Translations under genes and position numbers: made by a program
Notes under the pieces: generated by a model
Database searches by the model: none
What the model was told of the DNA's origin: nothing
What the model saw: only the letters and a program-made list of their open reading frames with translations
Shown: positions 52,436-59,460 of the stretch, piece by piece
Numbering within the stretch: the stretch's first letter is position 1
Layout: every line of letters starts with the position of its first letter
Assembly: GCF_042652085.1 (NCBI RefSeq)
Contig: NZ_JBHSJF010000006.1
Span: forward strand, 558,001 to 622,000
From: Flaviflagellibacter deserti
GTDB lineage: Bacteria > Pseudomonadota > Alphaproteobacteria > Rhizobiales > Methylopilaceae
Length of the DNA stretch: 64,000 bases
Direction of reading: 5' to 3'

Positions 52436-53262
52436 TGGGATTTGAACTCGGGACGCTCGCTCGGGACGCAGGATACGACCTCCTAGCCTTCGATACGGTC
52501 GGCTCGACCAATGCCGAAGCCCTGGCGCGTGCCCGCGTCGGAGTGGCAGGGCCAGTCTGGGTCGTGACCCGGCACCAGACGGCGGGTCGTGGCAGGCGCG
52601 GGCGTGCTTGGGAGACGCCCGAGGGCAATCTCGCGGCCAGCCTTTTGGTTTCCGTCGAAGCTGATCGTCCGCTCGCCGCGACGCTCGGCTTCGTCGCCGG
52701 GCTTGCGCTCAATCAGGCGATCCGGACCGTTGCTCCGAATATCGCGGTCGCGGTCGGCGTGGACGGCCTCGACGAGCCGCGCGGGCCCAAGCTGACCCTG
52801 AAATGGCCGAACGACGTCCTCGCGGACGGTGCCAAGGTCGCCGGCATCCTGCTTGAGGTCGACGCTCTGGCTGATGGCCGGCTGGCTGTCGTGATCGGGC
52901 TCGGGATCAATGTCGCGGCCGCGCCAGACGGGCTCCCTTACGCCGCGACCTGCCTGAAGCGCCTCGGCTCGGATGCGACCGCCGAACAGCTGTTCACCGC
53001 TTTAGCTGACGCCTGGGTCGGCTTCCATGCGATTTGGGACGAGGGCAGGGGGCTGTCCGAGATACGCCGCCTCTGGCTGGCTCAGGCTGCGGGGCTTGGA
53101 GCGCCGGTAGCCGTTCGGCTCGGCAATGATATTCTGCGCGGCACGTTCGAAACGCTCGATGAGGATGGCCGGTTGATAGTTCTGACCGCTGACGGCGCGC
53201 GCCGCACGATTGCTGCTGGCGAAGTCCATTTCGGCGCCGCGGCCACGGCGGCATTGCAATGA
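52435..53262 (+). CDS. birA: Biotin-[acetyl-CoA-carboxylase] ligase
   Basis: Attaches biotin to the carrier protein of acetyl-CoA carboxylase. The 275-residue protein is the monofunctional form: catalytic domain with TRHQTAGRGRRGRAW (biotinyl-AMP loop) and KWPNDVLADGAKVAGIL, and a small C-terminal SH3-like domain. There is no N-terminal helix-turn-helix, so it cannot repress bio genes as the E. coli enzyme does. It overlaps nuoN by one base and the RNase J gene by four. The nuoN-birA-rnj arrangement is common in Hyphomicrobiales. Confidence 0.95.
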   Translation: MGFELGTLARDAGYDLLAFDTVGSTNAEALARARVGVAGPVWVVTRHQTAGRGRRGRAWETPEGNLAASLLVSVEADRPLAATLGFVAGLALNQAIRTVAPNIAVAVGVDGLDEPRGPKLTLKWPNDVLADGAKVAGILLEVDALADGRLAVVIGLGINVAAAPDGLPYAATCLKRLGSDATAEQLFTALADAWVGFHAIWDEGRGLSEIRRLWLAQAAGLGAPVAVRLGNDILRGTFETLDEDGRLIVLTADGARRTIAAGEVHFGAAATAALQ

Positions 53263-54932
53263 GCACGACAGACGGAAACGACCTCGTCTTCCTGCCACTC
53301 GGCGGCGTGGGCGAGATCGGCATGAATATGGGCCTCTACGGCTACGGGCCGCCACGCAATCGCCAGTGGATCATGGTCGATTGCGGCCTGACCTTCGGCA
53401 ATGCGGCGGAGACGCCCGGTGTCGACCTGATCTTCCCTGACATCCAGTTCGCGCTTGGGCTGAAGCAGAACCTGCTCGGCCTGATCATCACGCATGGTCA
53501 CGAGGACCACTTCGGCGCGGTTCTCGACCTCTGGCCGAAGCTGAATATTCCGCTGATTGCGACCCCCTTCACCGCCAACCTGCTGGCGGCGAAATCGGCG
53601 GGCGAGAAGCGCGGTCCGCAATTGCCGGTCCAGGTGGTCTCGCCGAGCGGCAAGATCGAACTCGGCCCGTTCAATATCGAATTCGTGCCGGTCGCCCATT
53701 CGATCCCCGAGGCGAATGCGCTTGCGATCCGCACGCCGGCCGGCCTCGTCGTTCATACCGGCGACTGGAAGATGGACAAGAAGTCCCATCATTTCGGCGT
53801 CACTGACGAGTCGCTGTTCCGGGCGCTCGGCGAAGAGGGCGTGATCGCCGTCATCGGCGATTCCACCAATGCCACGAGTGACGGCCATTCGCAGTCCGAA
53901 GCGGACGTCCTCGAAGGCATCAGCGAACAGATCCGGAGCGCGCCGGCGCGTGTCGCGGTCACGACCTTCGCTTCGCATATTCCTCGTATCCGGACGGTTG
54001 CCGAGGCGGCGGTCTCGGTCGGCCGTGAGATCGTCGTCGTCGGCCGAGCCATGGAGCGCACGGTGATGGCCGCGCGGGAGACCGGCTGGCTCGACGGCGT
54101 CCCGGAATTCCGCTCGCCGGACGTGTTCGGCTATCTGCCGCCGGACAAGGCGCTTCTGCTTCTCACCGGCAGCCAGGGCGAGCAGCGGGCGGCTCTCGCC
54201 CGCATCGCCAATGACGATCATCCGGAGATCAGCCTGTCGCGCGGCGACCGGGTGATCTTCTCCTCGCGCACCATTCCGGGCAATGAGCGCGAGGTGAACA
54301 AGATCATTAACGCGCTGATCGATCTTGGCATCGAGGTGGTCACCGATCGCGATGCGATGGTGCACGTGTCGGGTCATCCTCGTCGCGGCGATCTGGAAGA
54401 ACTTTATACTTGGCTGAAACCGCTCGCGGTCGTGCCGGTGCACGGCGAGGCGATGCATCTGCACGAGCACGAGAAGCTCGTTCGGAAAATGGGCATCCCG
54501 TTCGTCGGCCGGGTGCGGAACGGCAAGATGTTGCGGCTGGCGCCTGGCGCGCCCGAGGTCATCGCCGAGGTACCGGCCGGGCGGCTCTACAAGGACGGCG
54601 ATCTGGTCATGGCGAGCGACGAGCCGCTCCGCCAGCGCCGCCGTCTGGCCTTCGCGGGCGTTGCTTCCGTCGCAATCGCTATCGATCAGAAGGGCGAGAT
54701 CGCCGGCGATCCGGAGATCGAACTGAGCGGCTTCCCCGAGAAGGATGCGGAGGGCGAGAAGTTCGACGACATCGTCCATGATGCCGTCCTCGATGCGCTG
54801 GAAAGCCTGCCGCGGCCGAAGCGCCGCGATCCGGTCTTCGTAGCCGACGTGCTCCGCCGTGCAATCCGCGCCGAGATCAATGCCTGCTGGGGCAAGAAGC
54901 CGGTGTGCCACGTTCTGGTGGTGGCTCTCTGA
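53259..54932 (+). CDS. rnj: Ribonuclease J
   Basis: Metallo-beta-lactamase exo/endoribonuclease for mRNA turnover and rRNA maturation. The 557-residue protein has the zinc motif HGHEDHFGAV (His-x-His-x-Asp-His), later ligands in VPVAHSIPEANA and HTGDWKMD, the beta-CASP domain around GDSTNATSDGHSQSE and the late HVSGHPRRGD and VPVHGEAMHLHEH blocks. Its ATG overlaps the birA stop (ATGA). In alphaproteobacteria RNase J coexists with RNase E. Confidence 0.96.
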   Translation: MSTTDGNDLVFLPLGGVGEIGMNMGLYGYGPPRNRQWIMVDCGLTFGNAAETPGVDLIFPDIQFALGLKQNLLGLIITHGHEDHFGAVLDLWPKLNIPLIATPFTANLLAAKSAGEKRGPQLPVQVVSPSGKIELGPFNIEFVPVAHSIPEANALAIRTPAGLVVHTGDWKMDKKSHHFGVTDESLFRALGEEGVIAVIGDSTNATSDGHSQSEADVLEGISEQIRSAPARVAVTTFASHIPRIRTVAEAAVSVGREIVVVGRAMERTVMAARETGWLDGVPEFRSPDVFGYLPPDKALLLLTGSQGEQRAALARIANDDHPEISLSRGDRVIFSSRTIPGNEREVNKIINALIDLGIEVVTDRDAMVHVSGHPRRGDLEELYTWLKPLAVVPVHGEAMHLHEHEKLVRKMGIPFVGRVRNGKMLRLAPGAPEVIAEVPAGRLYKDGDLVMASDEPLRQRRRLAFAGVASVAIAIDQKGEIAGDPEIELSGFPEKDAEGEKFDDIVHDAVLDALESLPRPKRRDPVFVADVLRRAIRAEINACWGKKPVCHVLVVAL

Positions 54933-55189
54933 TGGATATCGGCAGTGCGATCGCGATCTATTTCCTGATTTGGTGGATCGGCCTTTTCGCCGTTCTGCCG
55001 TGGGGCGTCCGCTCGCAGCACGAGGCGGGAGAGGTTGTTCCCGGTACCGATCCCGGTGCGCCCGCGACTCCGCGGCTTCTGCGCATCGTGATCATCAACA
55101 CGATCTTCGCGACCGTCATCTTCGTGGCGTTCTATTGGGTCTATACCCGCCACTTGATCTCTCTGGACGACATTCCGTTCCTTCCCTGA
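54932..55189 (+). CDS. DUF1467 family membrane protein
   Basis: An 85-residue protein with two membrane helices (about 6-26, AIAIYFLIWWIGLFAVLPWG, and 51-72, IVIINTIFATVIFVAFYWVY) separated by a polar loop with GTDPGAPATP. This is the DUF1467 family, found almost only in alphaproteobacteria and usually at this place after rnj. Its ATG overlaps the rnj stop by one base, making it the last gene of the nuo-birA-rnj unit. The proS gene that often follows is absent. A strong terminator ends the operon. Confidence 0.9.
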   Translation: MDIGSAIAIYFLIWWIGLFAVLPWGVRSQHEAGEVVPGTDPGAPATPRLLRIVIINTIFATVIFVAFYWVYTRHLISLDDIPFLP

Positions 55190-55222
55190 AGAAACGGCCG
55201 CAAATCGGTCGTACAAAAGAAA

Positions 55223-55252
55223 AAAGCAAGGCTTTCGCCTTGCTTTTCTTTG
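55223..55252 (+). terminator. Terminator of the nuo-birA-rnj-DUF1467 operon
   Basis: Stem aaaagcaaggc/gccttgctttt with loop tttc, followed by CTTTG. It is symmetrical (A-tract before, T-tract after), so it could also act on the minus strand. Confidence 0.92.
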
Positions 55253-55614
55253 AGTTCCTGCGGGCTCGTTAGGGTCGAGATGCGGGATCGACCTTTCGTC
55301 GTAATCGCCGTGTGCGGGACAGCGATTAAAGAGCCTCTTTTCCTCCCAAGACTTGAACCCGTTCACGCCATGAGCGTGGCAGGCCTCTTTTTGTGGCAAT
55401 GATGCTACGCCAAGGACCAAGCCATTGTCACTATGGGGAAATGGGTGTCACGAAAGTTTTTTAATGTCATGGAACCGCCTCATTTTCCGACGGTCTATCG
55501 GGTGATTTATGAAACAAATCAATCCCTTAAACTCGGTGACATGTTGCCGGAAAGCAGCAGTGGCTAAAAAACGATCTGCTCAAATTTTCGCCACATGCGA
55601 GTCAAGCGCTCGTT
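55253..55614. other. Structured spacer without a gene
   Basis: About 360 bases without a convincing ORF. Left part: three successive inverted repeats, ggtcga/tcgacc (55273-55293), taatcgc/gcgatta (55302-55328) and cacgc/gcgtg (about 55364-55378), the last followed by cctcttttt. A TTTTCCTCCC stretch lies between the second and third. Right part (about 55430-55600): AT-rich for this genome, with no recognised signal. A structured small RNA on the plus strand is possible. Confidence 0.45.
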
Positions 55615-55947
55615 TTAGCCCCGGCGAGGCGAGACTCGGCTGAGTTGTGCGATTTCGTCCGGCGACAAACGGATCGGATCTTCCTCCGGGCGAAGGAAGC
55701 GGATTCCGAGCTCGCCCTCGCGCATCCAGACCACGGCCGCAGGCGAAAGCGTCGCGAATGCCTCGTCGTAAATGCGGATCTCGACGGGCAGGGGGCGGAC
55801 GGATTCGAGCCTCAGGCGCGCTCCGCTTTCCGAGCGGTCGGAGATCCAGCATTCGGCGAGAAGGCGGTTCGAGCGATCGAAGACTTTTCCGGCGCGAAGG
55901 CGCGTCGGCCAGCGCTTCGTGTTTCGCTTGTTGTCGTGCTCGGCCAT
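55615..55947 (-). CDS. PilZ domain protein
   Basis: A 110-residue protein made of a single PilZ domain, the common receptor for cyclic di-GMP. The ligand-binding elements are visible: the basic N-terminal KRWPTRLRAG (RxxxR-like) and DRSESGARLRL (D/N-x-S-x-x-G). The C-terminal part contains VVWMREGELGIRFL. It may respond to the diguanylate cyclase at 4660 or to others. It stands alone, convergent with nothing close and 66 bases downstream of the reductase-PAS gene stop region on the same strand side. Confidence 0.87.
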   Translation of the reverse strand: MAEHDNKRNTKRWPTRLRAGKVFDRSNRLLAECWISDRSESGARLRLESVRPLPVEIRIYDEAFATLSPAAVVWMREGELGIRFLRPEEDPIRLSPDEIAQLSRVSPRRG

Positions 55948-56013
55948 GAACCCCGCCGTATCTTATCCGGCGGATTGTCACGCGCGAGGATGGATCGAGG
56001 CTGACTTCGAGGA

Positions 56014-57282
56014 TCAGGCCTTGGTGAGTTCGGCGATCTGTTTCTTGAGCGCCTTCGTCTCCTCGAACTTCTTCGTCACGTCGCGCACGACGGAGGCCAT
56101 GCCAATGACCGAGCCGCTGGCATCTTTCATGAGAACGATGGTGAACTCGATCGAGATGCGGCGGCCGTCCTTGTGCTGGCCCGGGACCGCCAGAAGGTCA
56201 CCTGCGCCGTAACGGCTTTCGCCGCTCGCCACGGTCTCGTGATAGCCCTCCCAGTGCCGGTCACGGAACGGTTCCGGGATGATGATATCAAGCGACTGGC
56301 CAAGAGCGTCCTGTTCGCTGAAACCAAAGATGCGCGTGGCGCCGGGGCTCCAGAAGACGATCGTGCCTTTCCGATCGCTCGCGACGATACCGTCCGAAAG
56401 GCTTTCAAGCAGAGCCTGGCCGATGTCGGGGACACCCAGGCCGGCGCTTGGTTTGAACTGGGTCTTGGCTTCCAAAGTCGCGGACTCCGTTGCGGCCGGC
56501 TTGCTTTCTTCCTCGATCAGCTCCTCGACCGGGCCGAAGAACTCGTAATGGATGCGATCGGTCGGAACACCGGCTTCGGCCAGTCCGTTGACGAATGTAC
56601 GCATGAACGGGATCGGGCCGCAGACGAAGTAGTCGGCTTCTTCAATTGGCGTGTGCGCCTTGAGCCAGTCCATGGTCAGCCGGCCGGCTTGGTCATAATC
56701 CCGACCCGAGACGTCGACGTCGCGCGGCTGCGAGTAGAAGAAGGTCGCCGACGCGTCGGGCAGGCTTTCGACCAGCTTTCGGACATGCTTGCCGAAGCCG
56801 TGGGTCGAGCTGCTGATCGTCGAATGGATGAACTGGACTGGCGACTTTGTGTGGCCGGCTGCGATCGCCTCCAGCATGCAGACCATGGGTGTGAGCCCGA
56901 CTCCGCCGCTTAGAAGGACGATCGGGCGTGCATGGTCCGGCTTGAGTATGAAGCTGCCCGAGGGCGGCATGACATTGATCACTGTGCCGGGCGCGACATG
57001 GTCGTGCAGCCATTTCGAGACGGTGCCGTTCGGCTCGCGCTTCACCGAGATGCGATAGGTCTCGCCGTTTGGGGCCGAGGATATCGAATAGTTCCGCTTC
57101 TGGGGCGGCAGCCCGGGCACGTCGAAGAGGAAGCTGAGATGCTGGCCCGGCAGGTGACGGGGCACCGGCTTACCGTCGACCGGGCGGAGCACGAAGGATG
57201 TGATGATGTCGCTTTCCGGTGTCTTGCTCTCGACCGAGAACGGCCGGGTGCCAATCCAGGCAGGGTTTTGAGCGAAATTCAT
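56014..57282 (-). CDS. Hmp-type FAD/NAD reductase fused to a PAS domain
   Basis: A 422-residue fusion. Residues 1-251 match the reductase half of flavohaemoglobin Hmp: FAD motif RNYSISSA (63-70), NAD motif GGVGLTP (126-132), CGP (221-223) and the terminal IHYEFFGP (244-251). No globin precedes it and there is no [2Fe-2S] domain. After an acidic linker, residues 290-403 form a PAS domain with PEPFRDRHWEGYHETV; His343 aligns with the haem His of FixL, although that His is also kept in haem-free PAS domains. A short coiled coil (404-420) ends the protein. It is divergent from nasT, suggesting a nitrate or NO link. Electron acceptor unknown. Confidence 0.87.
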   Translation of the reverse strand: MNFAQNPAWIGTRPFSVESKTPESDIITSFVLRPVDGKPVPRHLPGQHLSFLFDVPGLPPQKRNYSISSAPNGETYRISVKREPNGTVSKWLHDHVAPGTVINVMPPSGSFILKPDHARPIVLLSGGVGLTPMVCMLEAIAAGHTKSPVQFIHSTISSSTHGFGKHVRKLVESLPDASATFFYSQPRDVDVSGRDYDQAGRLTMDWLKAHTPIEEADYFVCGPIPFMRTFVNGLAEAGVPTDRIHYEFFGPVEELIEEESKPAATESATLEAKTQFKPSAGLGVPDIGQALLESLSDGIVASDRKGTIVFWSPGATRIFGFSEQDALGQSLDIIIPEPFRDRHWEGYHETVASGESRYGAGDLLAVPGQHKDGRRISIEFTIVLMKDASGSVIGMASVVRDVTKKFEETKALKKQIAELTKA

Positions 57283-57394
57283 CGTGGGGAATGCGCCTCC
57301 GATAGCGCGACGACAACAGCGGGCGAGGCGCGATTACCGCACGTGTCGGTAGCCCTGCAACAGCGACCAAACGCCCGGGATATCGGGCGGAGCA

Positions 57395-57410
57395 TGGCGT
57401 GCTAATTGCT
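57395..57410 (+). promoter_or_regulatory. Sigma54 promoter of nasT-nasS
   Basis: TGGCGTGCTAATTGCT has GG and GC with 10 bases between them and a perfect TTGCT -12 element. It lies 30 bases before the nasT GTG, leaving about 18 bases of leader. NtrC control is inferred. Confidence 0.65.
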
Positions 57411-57439
57411 TTACGCGTCTCAGATGCCGGGGGATTCTA

Positions 57440-58018
57440 GTGCTGCGTGTGCTTGTCGTCGATCAGGATCGGAAGCGCGCCGAGATCGTGGAACAGGCGC
57501 TCAAGGAGGATCCGAACCTGGACGTGCAGATCGCGGCAGGCGGCACCGGCTACCTGCTCGATCTGCTGCGCCAGATCGAACCGGACGTTCTGATCGTAGA
57601 TCTCGATCTGCCGGACCGTGACACGATCGAACAGTTGAGGGTCGCCAGCCGCGAGCGGCCGCGCCCTATCGTCATGTTTGTCGACCAAAGCGACACCGAT
57701 GCGATGAAAGCCGCGGTCAGTGCCGGCGTCAGCGCCTATGTCGTCGACGGACTGAAGGCGAGCAGGGTAAAGCCGATCCTCGATGTGGCGGTCGCGCGCT
57801 TCCAGGAATTCGAGAATCTTCGCCGGGAACTGGACCTCGCCAAGACGTCGCTTGCCGAACGCAAGCTGATCGATCGCGCCAAGGGCATTCTCATGAGCGC
57901 GAAGGGTCTGAACGAGGAGGACGCCTATAATCTCCTGCGCTCCAAGGCGATGAACGAGCAGAAGAAGGTGGCCGAGATCGCGCAATCGGTCATCACCGCC
58001 GCGGAACTGCTGAAATGA
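57440..58018 (+). CDS. nasT: Nitrate-responsive antiterminator NasT (ANTAR)
   Basis: RNA-binding regulator that lets transcription pass the nas leader terminator when nitrate or nitrite is present. The 192-residue protein has a receiver-like domain (1-120; acidic Asp54/Asp56 in VLIVDLDLPD, VLVVDQD at the start) and a C-terminal ANTAR domain (about 134-190) with LIDRAKGILMSAKGL and EDAYNLLRSKAM. The start is GTG with GGGGGA before it. It overlaps nasS by 4 bases. Its likely target, a hexaloop hairpin plus terminator, lies upstream of nrtA at 59353-59437. Confidence 0.95.
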   Translation: MLRVLVVDQDRKRAEIVEQALKEDPNLDVQIAAGGTGYLLDLLRQIEPDVLIVDLDLPDRDTIEQLRVASRERPRPIVMFVDQSDTDAMKAAVSAGVSAYVVDGLKASRVKPILDVAVARFQEFENLRRELDLAKTSLAERKLIDRAKGILMSAKGLNEEDAYNLLRSKAMNEQKKVAEIAQSVITAAELLK

Positions 58019-59163
58019 TCAAACTGCGCGCCGGCTTCGTCCAGCTCGTCGATGCGGCCGTTCTGATCGCCGCCGCCGATCGCGGCTTCGCGGAGGCCGA
58101 AGGCGTGAATCTCGAACTCGTCCGTGAGGTTTCCTGGTCGAACGTCCGCGACAAGCTCAATCTTGGCCATTACGAGGCTGCGCATATGCTGGCGCCGCTG
58201 GCGATCGCCGAAAGCCTCGGGCTCGATTATGCGCGGGTGCCGCTGACCAGCCTTTTGGTGATGAACCAGAACGGCAATTCGATCCTGTTCGGCAATGAGA
58301 CCTACGCGGCGCTGCTGGAGCATGCGCAGGGCGATCTGGACGATCCCGCGGTTTCGGGAGCAGCGCTGAAGAAGCTGATCGAGGCCCGCGCGAAGGCCGG
58401 CGAGGAGCCGCTGACCTTCAGCATGACCTTCCCGTTCTCGAGCCACAACTACCTGCTGCGGTTCTGGACGGCGGCGGCGGGGATCGATCCCGACGAGGAT
58501 ATCCGGCTCGTCGTCCTTCCGCCTCCCTATATGGTCGACAGCCTGAAGAATGGACATGTCCACGGTTTCTGCGTCGGAGCTCCATGGCCGAGCATGGCGG
58601 TCGAGGCCGGAATCGGAAGGATCGTCCATTTCGGCTCGGACATTCTGGCGACGTGTTCGGAGAAGGTGCTTGCGGTGCGTTCCGCATGGGCGGCAGAGAA
58701 TCGCGATTCGGCTCTGGCGCTCACTCGTGCCCTTATTCGCAGCACAGTATGGTGCGCGACCCCGGAAAACCGGGTGGAGCTTGCACATATTTTGGCCGCT
58801 CCAAGCCGCATGAATCTGTCACCGGATCTCATACTCCGGGCGCTGGAGGGCAGGCTTCGGATGGACGCGAACGGGCGCATCCGGGAGAACGCGCAATACC
58901 TCGTTTTGTCGTCCGCCGCGGCGCGCCCGGATGTGCGCCAGGGACTATGGCTCTATGCCCAGATGGTCCGCTGGAATCAGGCGGAATTCTCGTCCTCGCA
59001 TATGGATGCCGTGAACGCCTGCCTGTCGCCCGAACTCTTCGACGCCGCGCTGTGCACGATGGCCCGGAAGACGGTTCTCGACGACGGCATTGGCGCGTTC
59101 AGCGGGCCGGCCTTCGATCCGACCGACATTCCCGCTTACCTCGCCGCCCTGGACCCGAAGTGA
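58015..59163 (+). CDS. nasS: Nitrate sensor NasS
   Basis: Cytoplasmic nitrate/nitrite-binding protein of the NrtA family that sequesters NasT when no nitrate is bound. The 382-residue protein lacks any signal peptide, which separates it from the exported NrtA downstream; shared segments are MTFPFSSHNYLLRFW, AAAGIDPDEDIRLVVLPPPYM and HGFCVGAPW. Its ATG overlaps the nasT stop (ATGA), consistent with a stoichiometric NasS-NasT complex. Followed by a 297-base regulatory gap. Confidence 0.94.
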   Translation: MIKLRAGFVQLVDAAVLIAAADRGFAEAEGVNLELVREVSWSNVRDKLNLGHYEAAHMLAPLAIAESLGLDYARVPLTSLLVMNQNGNSILFGNETYAALLEHAQGDLDDPAVSGAALKKLIEARAKAGEEPLTFSMTFPFSSHNYLLRFWTAAAGIDPDEDIRLVVLPPPYMVDSLKNGHVHGFCVGAPWPSMAVEAGIGRIVHFGSDILATCSEKVLAVRSAWAAENRDSALALTRALIRSTVWCATPENRVELAHILAAPSRMNLSPDLILRALEGRLRMDANGRIRENAQYLVLSSAAARPDVRQGLWLYAQMVRWNQAEFSSSHMDAVNACLSPELFDAALCTMARKTVLDDGIGAFSGPAFDPTDIPAYLAALDPK

Positions 59164-59292
59164 CTGCTCATTCAGCAGGCATGCACAACAATTAATCTTG
59201 CGATTGGACTTCTTCCAAAGCGATAAACACAGTCGCTGACAAGCGCAGCGATTTGCGGTGGCTGTGCGGCCACTTAGGTGCGAACTCAGGTT

Positions 59293-59308
59293 TGGCACGG
59301 CGCTTGTA
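59293..59308 (+). promoter_or_regulatory. Sigma54 promoter of the nrt operon
   Basis: TGGCAC (59293-59298), five bases, then TTGTA (59304-59308). The -24 is perfect; the -12 has GT instead of GC. Spacing between GG and GT is the required 10 bases. The predicted start near 59320 gives a leader of about 140 bases containing the hexaloop hairpin and terminator. Confidence 0.65.
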
Positions 59309-59319
59309 AGCACCAGATT

Positions 59320-59460
59320 TGCTCGCTCCGTCCTCCCTGGAGAGCGCGCTTCGCACCCAACGATGGGTGCTTTCATAAGCGATGCCGCTGTTTCGCCCTG
59401 GCCTCCGGCCCGGTGCGGACAGCGGCTTTTTTGTTTTTCGGCTTCGCGAAAGGACGGGCA
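59320..59460 (+). promoter_or_regulatory. nas/nrt leader RNA controlled by antitermination
   Basis: The nrtA leader contains a hairpin GCACCC-AACGAT-GGGTGC (59353-59370). Its six-base loop has A at position 1 and G at position 4, the pattern recognised by ANTAR proteins. A strong terminator follows 13 bases later. Upstream of the hairpin a less regular stem (about 59333-59346, CGCTCC...GGAGAGCG) sits where the first ANTAR hairpin would be, but its loop is not a clean hexamer. Regulation by NasT is inferred from this and the gene order. Confidence 0.75.
59384..59437 (+). terminator. Leader terminator before nrtA
   Basis: Outer stem gccgctg/cagcggc (59384-59390 with 59420-59426) encloses a GC-rich inner stem (ggcc/ggcc region) and is followed by TTTTTTGTTTTT. 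It lies between the predicted start site and nrtA, so it must be read through for nrt expression. Confidence 0.9.

Noticed and set aside
54686..55420. A 244-codon minus-strand frame that begins in the spacer after DUF1467
   Set aside because: It crosses the strong terminator hairpin at 55223-55252 and then runs antisense to the DUF1467 and rnj genes.
59333..59346. First hairpin of a canonical two-hairpin ANTAR site
   Set aside because: The stem CGCTCC/GGAG-AGCG can form but its loop is about nine bases and lacks A at 1 and G at 4, so I do not claim it as a proven hexaloop.
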